A DNA stretch of 64,000 bases from Anthonomus grandis grandis (lineage: Eukaryota > Arthropoda > Insecta > Coleoptera > Curculionidae), in assembly GCF_022605725.1 (NCBI RefSeq), contig NC_065556.1:3658001-3722000 (forward strand). The letters run 5' to 3'. This document shows, piece by piece, positions 23,901 to 33,889 of the stretch. The notes under the pieces are model-generated. The model was not told where the DNA came from and did not search any database. It worked only from the letters and a program-made list of their open reading frames with translations. The number at the start of each line of letters is the position of its first letter. Position 1 is the stretch's first letter. The position numbers and the translations under genes are program-made.

Positions 23901-24051
23901 TGATCGTACCATGATGACTGCAAACCGTCATATCTCAGATATTATAACATATACTTAGGTACGTCCAGTTATATTTTTTTATTTATTAGTAAGTATATAT
24001 TTATTTGGATTTGCGCGCCCCTCCATAGTCAAATGTCACGAGCCGCCACTG
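20992..24051 (+). mobile_element. hAT transposon with 8-bp TSD
   Basis: The left end is CAGTGGCGGCT and the right end, on the other strand, is CAGTGGCGGCTCGTGACATT. The 8-bp target duplication CCTTTGTA is at 20984-20991 and 24052-24059. The TSD length and the CAGNG-type termini are diagnostic of the hAT superfamily. The 3,060-bp element carries one broken transposase gene. It is inserted into the reading frame of a minus-strand PLE copy. Confidence 0.95.
21571..23701 (+). pseudogene. hAT transposase (ZMYM1-like/DUF4371 type)
   Basis: The N-terminus (MNRVSFLINCNF...) has an in-frame TAA at 21658. After a frameshift come RFSRDIYMRNNWICGCEE, LYCFPCVLF (TTF/BED-like zinc-binding region), IISCVKFGGAFELALRGHNE, FKGTSKMIQNDIL, IQCDETTDVSNNCQMV (first catalytic Asp region), another stop near 22390, AQTYDGANVMSGSINGVQ (second Asp), HFVHCYAHQLNLIMQ and LPRVATTRWNYNI. 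The dimerisation tail is MTTAEAERNFSTLKQIKSFL ending FTFKR at 23701. The frame breaks between KCHN (23474) and this tail. At least four lesions: non-functional. Confidence 0.9.
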
Positions 24052-24061
24052 CCTTTGTAAT

Positions 24062-24295
24062 TGCCATTTTCTCCAGAAGGTCAAACTTCTTAGCTTTAGG
24101 GCATTCATGAAGCATCTCAGTTCCCACCCCTGGAGAAAAATTATGTGTGGAGGCCAGCAAATGGTTAGCAATGTCAGTGATACCAAATCAGCGTTTGCTA
24201 ACCATTTACTGGCCTCAACACATAATTTTTATCCAGGGGTGGGAACTGAAGTGCTTCGTGAATGCCCTAAAAGTAAGAAGCTAGACCTTCTGGAT
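24062..24295. repeat. PLE head-to-head inverted repeat (~105-bp arms)
   Basis: The left arm starts AGAAGGTCAAACTTCTTAGC near 24076. The right arm, read on the other strand, starts AGAAGGTCTAGCTTCTTAC near 24291. The arms match along AGGGCATTCA, CAGTTCCCACCCCTGGA, AAAATTATGTGT and GAGGCCAG. Both arms encode PLE C-terminal protein in opposite directions: minus strand TDIANHLLASTHNFSPG, plus strand KSAFANHLLASTHNFYPG, then VGTE and (L/R)ECPK(A/S)KK(F/L)DLL. Such HLL(x)xxH blocks are seen near the end of the PLE GIY-YIG endonuclease. The plus frame stops near 24323 and the ribozyme terminus follows. Confidence 0.75.
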
Positions 24296-24353
24296 TTTTT
24301 ATTTAAATTTTTAGTTTTGTTTTGACTAATACTTTATTTTAGGCCTGATGATG

Positions 24354-25277
24354 CTATAATATTCGCACCGTGAATACTGTTTATGAAGATCGCGAAGAAT
24401 TAATTGAGGTTTTTCAAGAAATTGAGCAGAAATGTGAGAAAAGTGTGACGTCAAATGAAGCTTCCGGTTTAAGGAGAGCATTAGAGGATCCAGAATTCTT
24501 ATTCTGGCTTACCCTTTTTCACAAAATTATGCCGCACGTGGACATACTTTATAATCAGCTCCAGTCAAAAAGTAAAGATAGTGTGTCATTGCAAAAGGAT
24601 CTGTCGATATTTGAATCAAGCATTGCCAAAATAAGAAACGACACCGATAATATTAAGGCTAATGTAGAATTAAACTTTGAAAGTGTCAAAAGAAGAAGAA
24701 CTGACGATAACTTGAGAAGTATTATTGCAAAAGAGGTATTGATTATTATAGGTAGTAGATTTTCCTATCGAGGTCATCTTCAAGCAGCTAACTTGTTCGA
24801 TAAAGAAGCGTATCCAAAATATAACAAGACCTTTCCAGTGGATATTTTAGATAATGTAGTTACTTTTTATCCAATGTTATGTAAAATTAGATTAAGAACT
24901 GAACTAGAAGTCATTTACTCAAGACCATATTTCTCACAAAATATTGGAGCTATGAACTTGCTTTCATTTATTTTAGAAAATAATCTTGGCGAAACATTTT
25001 CCGAAACAATAAAATTATTAAATATCACCATTATTAAATGTCACAATTAATTGTGACGACCCCAATGACAACTGCAGAGGCCGAGCGCAATTTTTCCACC
25101 CTTAAGCAAATAAAAAGCTTCCTGCGAAGTACTATGCTTAATGAAAGACTTAATGCTTTAGCCATGATGTCCATCAAAAGAAATTTAGTGATGGAAATAA
25201 ACAATTTTGATGAAAAAGTAATGGAAAGGTTTATAAATATGAAAGACCGTCGAGCAGATTTTACATTTAAGAGGTAG
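24354..25277 (+). pseudogene. duplicated hAT transposase 3' half
   Basis: Second copy of the transposase segment from NIRTVNTVYEDREELIEV to the tail MTTAEAERNFSTLKQIKSFL. It lacks any 5' half because the duplication breakpoint is inside the gene. It keeps TPMTTAEAER, the form usual for this transposase family, while the first copy has TRMTTAEAER. The change therefore probably arose in the first copy. The hAT right terminus is also duplicated, ending at about 25627. Confidence 0.9.
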
Positions 25278-25637
25278 CTTAAGTACCTATTGAACATTTA
25301 TTAATAAGTATAATTTTTCTTCACGTTTTAAAGTTACTTGTTATTGTTTTTAAAACCGTAGAGAGGTGGCAAAAATATTTTCGTGCGAGGTTCCGTGATG
25401 TGTAAATACGATTGTTTTGTAATAATGTTCTTTATTTTTGATTGCCAAATTAAGACATTTATGTGCAAACTTTTTGTGATCGTACCATGATGACTGCAAA
25501 CCGTCATATCTCAGATATTATAACATATACTTAGGTACGTCCAGTTATATTTTTTTATTTATTAGTAAGTATATATTTATTTGGATTTGCGCGCCCCTCC
25601 ATAGTCAAATGTCACGAGCCGCCACTGCCTTTGTAAT

Positions 25638-25872
25638 TGCCATTTTCTCCAGAAGGTCAAACTTCTTAGCTTTAGGGCATTCATGAAGCATCTCAGTTCC
25701 CACCCCTGGAGAAAAATTATGTGTGGAGGCCAGCAAATGGTTAGCAATGTCAGTGATACCAAATCAGCGTTTGCTAACCATTTACTGGCCTCAACACATA
25801 ATTTTTATCCAGGGGTGGGAACTGAAGTGCTTCGTGAATGCCCTAAAAGTAAGAAGCTAGACCTTCTGGATT
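25638..25872. repeat. second copy of PLE inverted repeat
   Basis: Identical to 24062-24295 as far as I compared it. Here the plus-strand half continues uninterrupted into the complete PLE terminus with the hammerhead motif at 25917-25958. Confidence 0.8.
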
Positions 25873-25916
25873 TTTTATTTAAATTTTTAGTTTTGTTTTG
25901 ACTAATACTTTATTTT

Positions 25917-25958
25917 AGGCCTGATGATGCTCTAGTTAGAGCGAAACACGTGTAGCCT
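25917..25958 (+). ncRNA. hammerhead-like ribozyme motif (PLE terminus)
   Basis: Elements in order: AGGC (25917-25920), CTGATGA (25921-25927), an extra T, stem-loop GCTCT-AGTT-AGAGC, GAAA (25943-25946), CACGTG, T-A, and GCCT (25955-25958). AGGC pairs with GCCT as stem I, and the predicted cleavage is after GTA (25954). Stem III within one molecule is only a C-G pair closing ACGU, but CACGTG is self-complementary, so two molecules could share stem III. Minimal hammerheads of this kind are described in the terminal repeats of PLEs. The extra T after CTGATGA departs from the strict consensus. Confidence 0.7.
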
Positions 25959-26249
25959 GTGATTATATGTTGTGAGACCGCGATGTTGTATTTTCTGTGT
26001 TTTCGTCAATTTTGGTCAAAAATTCTAGAGTATGAAAATGTAAATACGTTAAATATTTTTATAGTTTTTGTACTATTTTGCTTGTATTTTATAGTTTAAA
26101 TTAATTACTGAACTTTATTTAGGGTTCTACCTACGTTTACTTTATTATTTCGCCTATAATATCTAGTTTTTAGTAGCTTATCTTGTTTGATGGCCCGATT
26201 TGAACCCCAATGTAGTATAGAATAGAATATAGATTATTATTGTAAATCC

Positions 26250-27535
26250 TTGTAGTTTCAATTGTCTAAAATTTGTATAATTGGTAAGACTATTTTAAAT
26301 TTATTTAACTCGCATGCGCCGCTAATTTCCGCAAAAATATCAAAACCATTTGCACCCTGGATTACTCCAAATATTAAACTACTTAAGAAGGAAAGGGATA
26401 AAGCGTTAAGTAAATTTAGAGTATCTAAAACAAGCAAATGGAGTTTTTACAAGCAAATAAGAAATACTGTTGTAAACGCTATGCGAGTTGAAAATAAATA
26501 TTTTTAGGAATCGCATCAGCGTAAAAATAACAATAAAAAACTATGAAAAGCAATAAATAATTTACGTTTAAAAAATGAAAATAATTGTCTAATTCCTGAA
26601 CATTTAAAGAATCCAAATGCCATAAATAATGACTTTTCTTCAGTATATAACCCTAGAACAGCAAATTTTTGTAAAAAAAGCCAAATTTTGAAACAATTCA
26701 AGTTCTTCATTTAAATTAGCCACAGCGCATGAAATTTTAGTTGTGTTTGTGATGATGTTTCAGCTGAAATGATTCAATATTGTACCTATTTTATTTAAAG
26801 GCATATCATAAATTGCCGTTTGGAAATTGTGTATTTTCCAGACATATGGAAGTGTGCTTTGATAAGACCACTACCCAATGTTAGTAAACCTGAAAATTAT
26901 TTAGAGCTTAGACTTATCTCAATTATTCCAACTTTATCAAAAATTAAAAAAAAATATAAATACATCGGCAGCTCTTTGACTACTTCATAAAAAACGAAAT
27001 AATTTCTAATTGGCAATTGGAATTGGTTTTCGCAAGAATCATAATATTACTCCGGTGCTGGCTAATATAACAGATGAAATAATAGCTTTTATTGACAAGG
27101 GCACTATTATCATCCTTGGTACTACTGGACTTATTACTACTATGTGTGGAAAGTTATGGAGTATTATGGATTCGATCAAACTATAGTCATGTTTTTTCAA
27201 GCATAACTTCAAAAAAGAAAACAAGATTGTGGTAATGGATAACAAGAAATGTTTACATTCTCGTGAAATTAACTTCAGGTCTACCCCAAGGTTTAGTCCT
27301 TGAGCCAATTCTTTTCCTGGTATATATTTCTGATATATCCAACATTGTGAAGACTTGTAAAATACAAAGCTTTACGGATGATACACAATTACGACATTCA
27401 TTTCAAATAAATCAGCTGCAAGGAGCTGCAATAAAAATTAACAAAGATCTGAAAGCAGTATATAAATACGCTCAGCAAAATAACTTAAACGTGTCTGATT
27501 TCTCTATTAGCCCAGTAATCATGGCAGTCAAAAGT
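26250..27535 (+). pseudogene. LINE F, 5' part (linker and RT)
   Basis: Starts in the endonuclease-RT linker (FAPWITPNIKLLKKERDKAL). It continues through frames with many stops: NAINNDFSSVYN, FPDIWKCALIRPLPNVSKPE, then LTSGLPQGLVLEPILFLVYI and SFTDDTQL, an altered YADDTQL catalytic box. Highly decayed. It is interrupted near 27540 by LINE G, and further 3' parts lie at 30076-30150 and 31981-32880. Confidence 0.75.
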
Positions 27536-27539
27536 CTAT

Positions 27540-30075
27540 TGCCGTGAATAATTTTGCTTTTAATTTATATATTATTTTTATTTTTATCTTGTTCTATCTA
27601 ACTTCATCTGTACTGTTTCTCGTAGTGACGTGCCTTTGGTCTTGGATGATTTGCATCACCCTGCACTGGAAATTGATTTTAATGTCTCATGCCAATGTGT
27701 CAATAATTTTCATCTTAATAAGAACTTATTTCTTTCTTTTAACTTTAAAAAGGCCAACTTCTATCATCTTTACGACTCGATCCTCTAGCTGAGTGGTCTA
27801 CTGTGTATTCATCCTCTAACGTTAATGATGCATGTGGAGCCCTATATGATATATTAAATGGCATATTTGACGCATATATTCCTCTTAAGCAGCAACATAA
27901 AAGAAGATTTGCAACTTATTATCCTCGAGAATTGATTAGTAACATTTATTGGAAGGAAAAGGCCCTCAAGGGCTTTAAAATATACAATTCTTCATTGTTT
28001 CGAAATAACTTCCATTCTCTTAGACGCCTTATCGAACTACATATACGCAATAAATATAAATTATATATAAGAAACACTGAAAGGAATATTTTTGCGGATC
28101 CATTTTGGAATTTTATTGGTTCTAAGAAGGGTGCGTACTCTTCCAGGATTCCTGGTATAATGAGGTTGCCCGATGACGTGGTAATTAAAGACCCACAAGA
28201 CATAGTTGATGCTAATGCAAAAGCATTAGCATTAGTTCTTTGGTGAGACATTCATATAATCAAATTTCATTATTCATTCCTCAACGTCTGAGAATGTACC
28301 CCACTTTAACATTTCTAAGGTTGATGCTTCCCAGATTATTTTGGCTAGTAAAAAACTTAAAAATAAGTTAACATCTGGTGTAGACGATGTACCTAGCTTC
28401 TTGGTTAAAGATTGCATTGGCCTCCTGGCTGATCCACTGACCTACATTTTCAACTTAATACTGTCAATAGAACAAATTCCTTATATTTGGACTGCTAAAA
28501 TAATACCTATTTTAAAAGCTGGAGACACACTGATCAAATCGTGAACTACAGGCCAATCTCATTACTCTGTAAATTCTCAAATCTTTTTGAAATTATCCTA
28601 AATCGGTCGCTATTTAGTCACGCAAAAGAGCTCATTTCTGTAGACCAGCATGGATTTTTTAGCGGACGATCTTGTGTTACTAACTTGTCCTGTCTGTCTA
28701 GCCACATCTGTGAATTACTTGATGTTAATACTCAAGTCGATGTTATTTATACCGACTTTCAAAAAGCCTTTGATCGAATAAATCATTGTATTTTGCTGCA
28801 TAAATTAAGGTTTTTCAGGGAGATTATTTAATTTGTTTTATTCCTATTTGATTGGTAGATTTCAATATGTTGAATATGAGGGCTTCAAATCGAAACTTTT
28901 TAACGCAACGTCGGGTGTGCCATAGGGCTTGAACCTGGGTCCTCTTTGTTGGGTCACTCACTTGTCATGGGCTTGCTTTTGCCGATGATTTGAAGCTATA
29001 TTTTAATGTATATGGTTTGGAGGATTGTGTTTTTCTTCAGAGCTGCCTAAATGCATTGAAGGTATGGTGCGCTGATAAAAGGTTAGGCTTGATGCAGCTA
29101 AATGTAGTGTGGTCAGTTACTCTACTTCAAAAACACCCTTAAATTTTAATTATTTCATTAATGATATTATTTTGAGTAGATTAGAGCAAATTACTGATCT
29201 TGGTATCACCTTTGATTCTGAAATTACATTCATTTCACACTTCAACAACATAGTCAAGGCAGCTGTGAGAAGGCTTGGGTTCATAATTAGAAATTCTCAG
29301 AGTTTTACTTTGGAACCTACATTAGGACTGCCTTTCTGGTGCTTTGTGAGATCAAAACTGGAGTTTGGCTGCATTATATGAAAGCCGCTCTATCGGAACT
29401 ATATTGGCCTCGTTGAATCTGTTTAACGTAGATTTGCTAAGTATTTGGCCTTCAGGCAGAATGGCATATATCCAGTTAGAGGGTTTGATCATCGGCAACT
29501 ATTAGAGCGCTTCAATCTACATCGATTATATCTCAGAAGAATGATTTTCTCTGTAAAATTCCTGCATGGGTTACTGAATGGATTAATTGATAGTCCTGTA
29601 CTTCTGTCTGGTGTACGTTTCATGGTGCCTAGGCTTAATGCTAGACATCTCTTAACATTCTTTCTGCCAAGGCCTCATACTAACATCGTGTTAAAATCGG
29701 CACTATATACAATATGCGCTATATTTAATCGAATTTTTCACATGTGTGATATATATTTCTCTTCGGTTCAGGTGATTGTCGATATCTTGGTGCATCATTA
29801 CTCTTAGGTTTAAGTATTTAAGTTATAGTTAGTAGGCATATTGCAGTTAATCTAACTTTGTTGAATATATGATTATCTTGTTAATTCTTTTTAATCTTTT
29901 ATAAATGGGTTTTTATATTATTATTAATAGTTATTTGTTTTAATTTTTTGGATAATTCTTAAAATTGTAACTTTTTTTTAGGTTTGTTTTTTTTCTTTAA
30001 ACTATATTTTTTATTGTTTTATAACTGTTTTCTATTATTAGGCAAGTTGCCTGTTGGAAATAGAGGCTTATTATT
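27540..30075 (+). pseudogene. LINE G, inserted in LINE F
   Basis: Begins near the end of the APE endonuclease (VLSNFICTVSRSDVPLVLDD, HHPALEIDF). Then come the linker (YWKEKALKGFKIYNSS, DPFWNFIGSKKG), RT entry (KLTSGVDDVPSFLVKD), NYRPISLLCKFSNLFE, VIYTDFQKAFDRINHCILL and ADDLKLYFNVYG. A stop occurs in the GVPQG box region and a deletion removes part between GLNLGPL and the ADD box. The C-terminus MVPRLNARHLLTFFLPRPHT is nearly identical to LINE D. The tail repeats GGCAAGTTGCC then GGAAATAGAGG and TTATTATT. Confidence 0.85.
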
Positions 30076-30135
30076 AATATTCTGTTATGTATTTTGGACA
30101 AAAAAAGAGGTTGCCTATTGTTCGGGAAAATCTCA

Positions 30136-31995
30136 AATTATATATTAGTTCACAACATATATATTAATATCAAATAATATATTAGTTTTCAACACCCCTT
30201 TCGCAATAATCTGCCAAACACTCGAGAGCCGCGGCTCAGAACCCTGTTTGGTTAACTGGATAGAGACCATGCTCTCGCAACGTGATATATCTGCCCATCG
30301 ATACATCACGTAGCGATAGGAGTATTGTCCCCTACCTTGTGGTGCCTTGTAGTTGACAGCCTGATAAAGTTTTTAAACAATGCTGAATTATACACGCAGG
30401 CCTACGCTGACGATCTGGTAAACCTTTTACCCGGGGAAAGTCGCCGCCTCAATGCGGGGCCTTATGATAAGAGCCCTGCTTATGATGGACATCTGCCTCT
30501 GTTATATCTCTAGGTGGCGTACAGCTGCATTACTTCAGGACAGTTCGTTTTCTGGGAATCCAGTTAGATTCCAAACTCTCCTGGTACGATCACGCAGACA
30601 CCAGAATCAAAAGGCCACCAGCGCGCTATGGGCCTGCAGGCGGGCTTTCAGCAATCTGGGATCTGTCTCCTAAGATCCTCTACTGGATCTACTCTCGCTT
30701 GTGAGACCCCTTCTTACATACGGGGCTATCGTTTGGTGGCCATGTACGGAGGAAGCGAGAATTCGTGCTCAACTGGACAGAGTCCATGCAGAGAGTTCCA
30801 AGAGCACGGCGCCAACTAGAGCGCTTGATACTCTGCTCAGCCTTCCCCCTATGGACCTCGTTGTGCAATTCGAGGCAATAAGGACTGCGTACAGGCTATA
30901 GGTCCTCGGCGAACTACGTGCTGGCGAGACCGATCACGCAAAAATCTAGTCACGGGCCATACAGGAATGTCCACTCCTTCTGATAAGCAGTCACTGTCAC
31001 TGCATGGCTCCAGTGACAGTGGACTGGGAGGGATTTGTGACGCACATTGCAGGCAAAGAGGAGTGGCAGCATTCCAGCAGACCTGCATTGCTAAATAGGG
31101 GAGCCATCTGGTACACAGATGGTTCCATAATGAATAACAGAGCTGGATCTGGGCTTTGAGGTGGGATCCCACATACCAGTAGGGCATACTCACTGGGGAA
31201 GCACGCCACTGTCTTCCAGGCCGTAGTATTCGCTGTATTAAAAGGCGGACAGAAAATCCTAAGCTGCGGACACCGCAATACAGTCGTATCAATATGCTCG
31301 GACAGCAGAGCTGCCATTAAGGCTATCACGGCCGTAAAGGTAAGCTCCAAGCTTGTACTAGAGTGCATAAAAGTCCTGGAAAAACTGGTGCAGGTTGGCT
31401 GCAGAGTCCAGCTCGTCTGGATACCTGGCCACGCAAGCCATGCAGGTAACGAGGAAGCGGACTCTCTTGCTAGACTGGGATCCGCGAATATGCCGATGGG
31501 GCCCGAACCCATAATTGGTATCGCCAAATGCGTTGCGGTCGCGTCAATGAAGGGTCTGCTGGACAAGAGGACCCACCGAAGATTGACTGAGTCCCCTGGT
31601 ATGAGACAGGCCAAAGCACACATAGGTGGGCTCTCTGCTTGCCTCACCAAAAATCTACTACGCCTAAAAAAGTCGCGATATTCGGCTAGTGACAGGTCTT
31701 TTACCGGACACTGGCACTTAAGAAGCGGACAACCCGGAATGCCGCTGGTGCTGGGAGGAGGATGAAACCGTTGACCATGTAATTGGAAAGTGCCCAGCAC
31801 TTACGCGCGCCAGGTTTAAATACTTGGGTAACACCTTTGACTTTAAGTCCTTCAGACCAGAGAGCCTTAGCGGTTTTTCTAAGGCCATTGGGCTCTGGTA
31901 ACCCCCGGTGGGACATGACGGGTCCATCAGGAGACCTATATGCACAACTGCCTCTAGCAACCCACTGTTTCGACAATTTCAATTATATATTAGTT
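30136..31995. repeat. 15-bp target duplication around LINE H
   Basis: AATTATATATTAGTT occurs at 30136-30150 and at 31981-31995, directly flanking the G+C-rich LINE H. A second, weaker candidate (ATATTAGTTTT near 30178) exists on the left, so the exact pair is not certain. Confidence 0.65.
30151..31980 (+). pseudogene. LINE H with RNase H domain (I/LOA-like)
   Basis: Begins in RT near the catalytic box (SPTLWCLVVDSLIKFL, QAYADDLVNLL). The C-terminal region has RPLLTYGAIVWWP, TRALDTLLSLPPMDLV and then an RNase H domain: IWYTDGSIMNNRAGSGL (first Asp), AVVFAVLKG (Glu position), CSDSRAAIKAI (second Asp) and LVWIPGHASHAGNEEADSLA (His and last Asp). All four RNase H acidic positions can be seen, although stops and frameshifts break the frame. 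RNase H in this arrangement is typical of I, LOA and R1-type LINEs. The segment is clearly richer in G+C than its surroundings. Confidence 0.85.
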
Positions 31996-32711
31996 TTTCT
32001 TAAAAAGCATATTTCACATTAAGATCTCTTTATATGAACAAAAGCATAAGTTTTAAGCTCAGAAAAAAGCTTTGTAAATCTTATTATTGCCTATTCTTAA
32101 CTATTGTAACGCAGTTTATTATCCTTGCCTTGATAAATGTACGGTTTACAGATTGCAAAAATTTAAAAATACCTGCTGCAGATTTATATTTAACTTGATG
32201 GAAAATATGATAGAGTATCATATAAAATCAACGAGTTGGATTGGCTTCGTATAGAAAATTTCTTTCAGTGTAACGTTAGTGTTTTTGTCCATAGAATTAA
32301 TCTTACAACTTCACCCCTCTATTTGATTAACAAATTGGTACGTAGAGGTAAAATATATAGTGTCAACGTAAGATTTTTGGATAGGCTAAGCATTCCTCGA
32401 TAATATTTAACATACTCAGACGTAGACAATGCTGTCATTATTTACAACAATATTCACGCAAGTATAAAGCTTTTGACAAGTGTATGGTACGAAATCCATA
32501 TACGATATATATATGGATTTCGAAAAAACATTTAGAGAATTTTATTTCAACAATCAATTAAATGTACGGGTAAACTGGTAGTGTTTCTTTCTATTTTTTA
32601 ATTATTTTTAGGATTAAGCTATAATATACTATATGGGTAAACTGGTTGGCTTTTGAATGTTTTTTTCTTCTTTTTTTTTCGGTCTCAATTTTTTTTAGAT
32701 CATAAGTACAG

Positions 32712-32760
<49 letters not shown>

Positions 32761-32880
32761 ATTTATATATATATTTTATTTATTTTTTTACTTTTTTATT
32801 TTAGGTTAAGTAGATTAGCCTAGGGCCAGAGTTCGCCTATATAGCCTTGTTTAGTACTAATAAAGACTTTTTGGTAGCCA
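31996..32880 (+). pseudogene. LINE F, 3' part
   Basis: Continues LINE F after LINE H: HISHLRSLYMNKS, KLRKKLCKSLIIPILNYCN, TVYRLQKFKNTCCRFIF, INELDWLRIENFFQCN and FVHRINLTTSPLYLIN, a typical post-RT domain. Then stops and an AT-rich 3' region. It includes the (TA)n run and may end near AATAAAGACTTTTT at about 32870. Confidence 0.7.
32713..32757. repeat. (TA)n microsatellite
   Basis: About 22 uninterrupted TA units inside the LINE F 3' region. Confidence 0.95.
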
Positions 32881-33110
32881 CTAGCTATAATGATTTTTTT
32901 TTTGAAAAGATGAAGACCAAATAGTATTAGAGATATTAACTCATAATTATCCTCATCAAATAATTATGTAAAATAATATTCTAGTTCAAACAGGGTTAGC
33001 CAGAAAAAATGTCTGAGTAAAACAGAAACTGGGATTCGGAATAAATTAGACTATCCTGAAATCGGGTTTGGCTGGACACCTAAAAAATCGTATAATCAAA
33101 TATAACATAC

Positions 33111-33384
33111 CTGCTTATACAAAAAGCCTTTTCCTTTAAAATATATATCCAAGATAAGGTGGGAGTCAGGATCCGAATTGTTAATAGCGCTTGAAGGCCA
33201 ACTAAATGCTGAAGATACTCCAATTTCACACTTATTCCTCTCTACAATATTGATGTTAAGAATTTCTTTCCTAGTGATTTTTTTGTCGCCGTTTACAACT
33301 TTGCCCATAAAAGTACGAAAATCATGATACCCTTCCAGCATTTTTGCTGCTTTTCCCATAGTGTCTAAGTCGAATTTGTCAGCT
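33111..33384 (-). CDS. PUSL1-like pseudouridine synthase, exon 4
   Basis: The acceptor TTTTTTATAG precedes the exon and CAG followed by GTATGT is its donor. It encodes ADKFDLDTMGKAAKMLEG, YHDFRTFM, and finally SHLILDIYFKGKGFLYKQ. HDFRTFM matches the conserved HDFxxF box of TruA enzymes, and the last block matches the strand and helix preceding the VRNMVG segment. The exon ends in phase 0, so the missing last exon should begin with the VR(N/R)MVG-like motif. I did not find it to the left within this window. Confidence 0.85.
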
Positions 33385-33441
33385 CTATAAAAAAGTTTTT
33401 AATTATTTTTTAATTGGGATTATCCTATTAAGAATACAAAC

Positions 33442-33744
33442 CCAATAAAGTATCTTCTTCTTAACTCTTCTATGGGTATAAAATGTAAAAGTGGAGATTG
33501 TATTGCACAATCGCCATACTTTCCGACAGCTATCCTATACAAATATGTTCTTGATGCGATATTAGCATTAACACGAAAGTTTGGAGGCACCACTTTACAA
33601 TTTAGAATTCTTATTGGAGCTTTTTTTTTTCGAAAATATAAATTTAATTCGTAAATAATGTTGCTGGGCTCTAATATGATTTTCGTAGGCCTATAGATGT
33701 CAAAATGGCAAGTTGTGTTTAATGCATGAACATCCGCATCAGTT
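33442..33744 (-). CDS. PUSL1-like pseudouridine synthase, exon 3 (catalytic)
   Basis: The acceptor is TTATTCCAG and the donor ATTGG followed by GTTTGT. It completes the codon split at the end of exon 2, giving ASRTDADVHALNTTCHFDI. RTDA carries the catalytic Asp of the TruA family, where the usual motif is RTDAGVHA; here Gly is replaced by Asp. Then come APIRILNCKVVPPNFRVNAN and ASRTYLYRI, equivalent to the FHAR(F/A)...KxYxY block. The exon is 303 nt, exactly in phase with its neighbours, and has no stop codon. Intron 3 to exon 4 is 57 bp. Confidence 0.88.
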
Positions 33745-33889
33745 CTGGAATAAAAATGTATTTATCAGTAACAGAAGCTCAAGTAACGGAAATCAGAATT
33801 AAATATCAAAAAAAATAATAAAAGATACAAAGATTCATTGACAATCAACTTAGTTTATAAATGAAGGCCAGATAACGCTCTTGGAAAAG

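Larger units (their letters stand above)
22778..25929. repeat. 1,576-bp tandem duplication
   Basis: The segment 22778-24353 is repeated at 24354-25929. It covers the 3' half of the hAT, its right terminus, the PLE hairpin and the start of the hammerhead motif. The junction at 24353/24354 has only a 2-bp overlap (CT). Comparing the copies by eye I found a single difference: CGACCCGAATG near 23480 against CGACCCCAATG near 25056, changing Arg to Pro in MTTAEAER's upstream residue. Near identity implies a very recent event or an assembly artefact. Confidence 0.92.
19377..26013. mobile_element. Penelope-like element composite, heavily invaded
   Basis: Two PLE 3' regions lie head to head. On the minus strand an endonuclease C-terminus (24180 to 24052, continuing 20991 to 20892) leads towards a ribozyme-bearing terminus at 19377-19500. 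On the plus strand another C-terminus (24183 onward) leads to a matching terminus cut at 24353, complete in the second copy at 25880-26013. The outer ends are inverted copies: CACAGGCTACACGTG near 19417 against CACGTGTAGCCTGTG near 25947. Inserted into this are a tRNA-Lys-like stretch, LINE E and a hAT element, and a 1,576-bp segment was later duplicated. No PLE RT core (the telomerase-like RT) is present. Confidence 0.65.

Noticed and set aside
24001..24186. 61-codon minus-strand frame spanning the hAT end and PLE arm
   Set aside because: Out of frame with the PLE protein; the real PLE frame reads TDIANHLLASTHNF and continues left of the hAT.
22778..25929. Interpreting the duplicated segment as two independent hAT insertions
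   Set aside because: The second copy lacks the hAT 5' half and its own TSD, and the duplication extends past the hAT into PLE sequence with an abrupt junction.
30997..31800. 267-codon minus-strand open frame
   Set aside because: It is antisense to the RNase H domain of LINE H; the plus-strand frames carry the recognisable catalytic motifs and the length is explained by high G+C.
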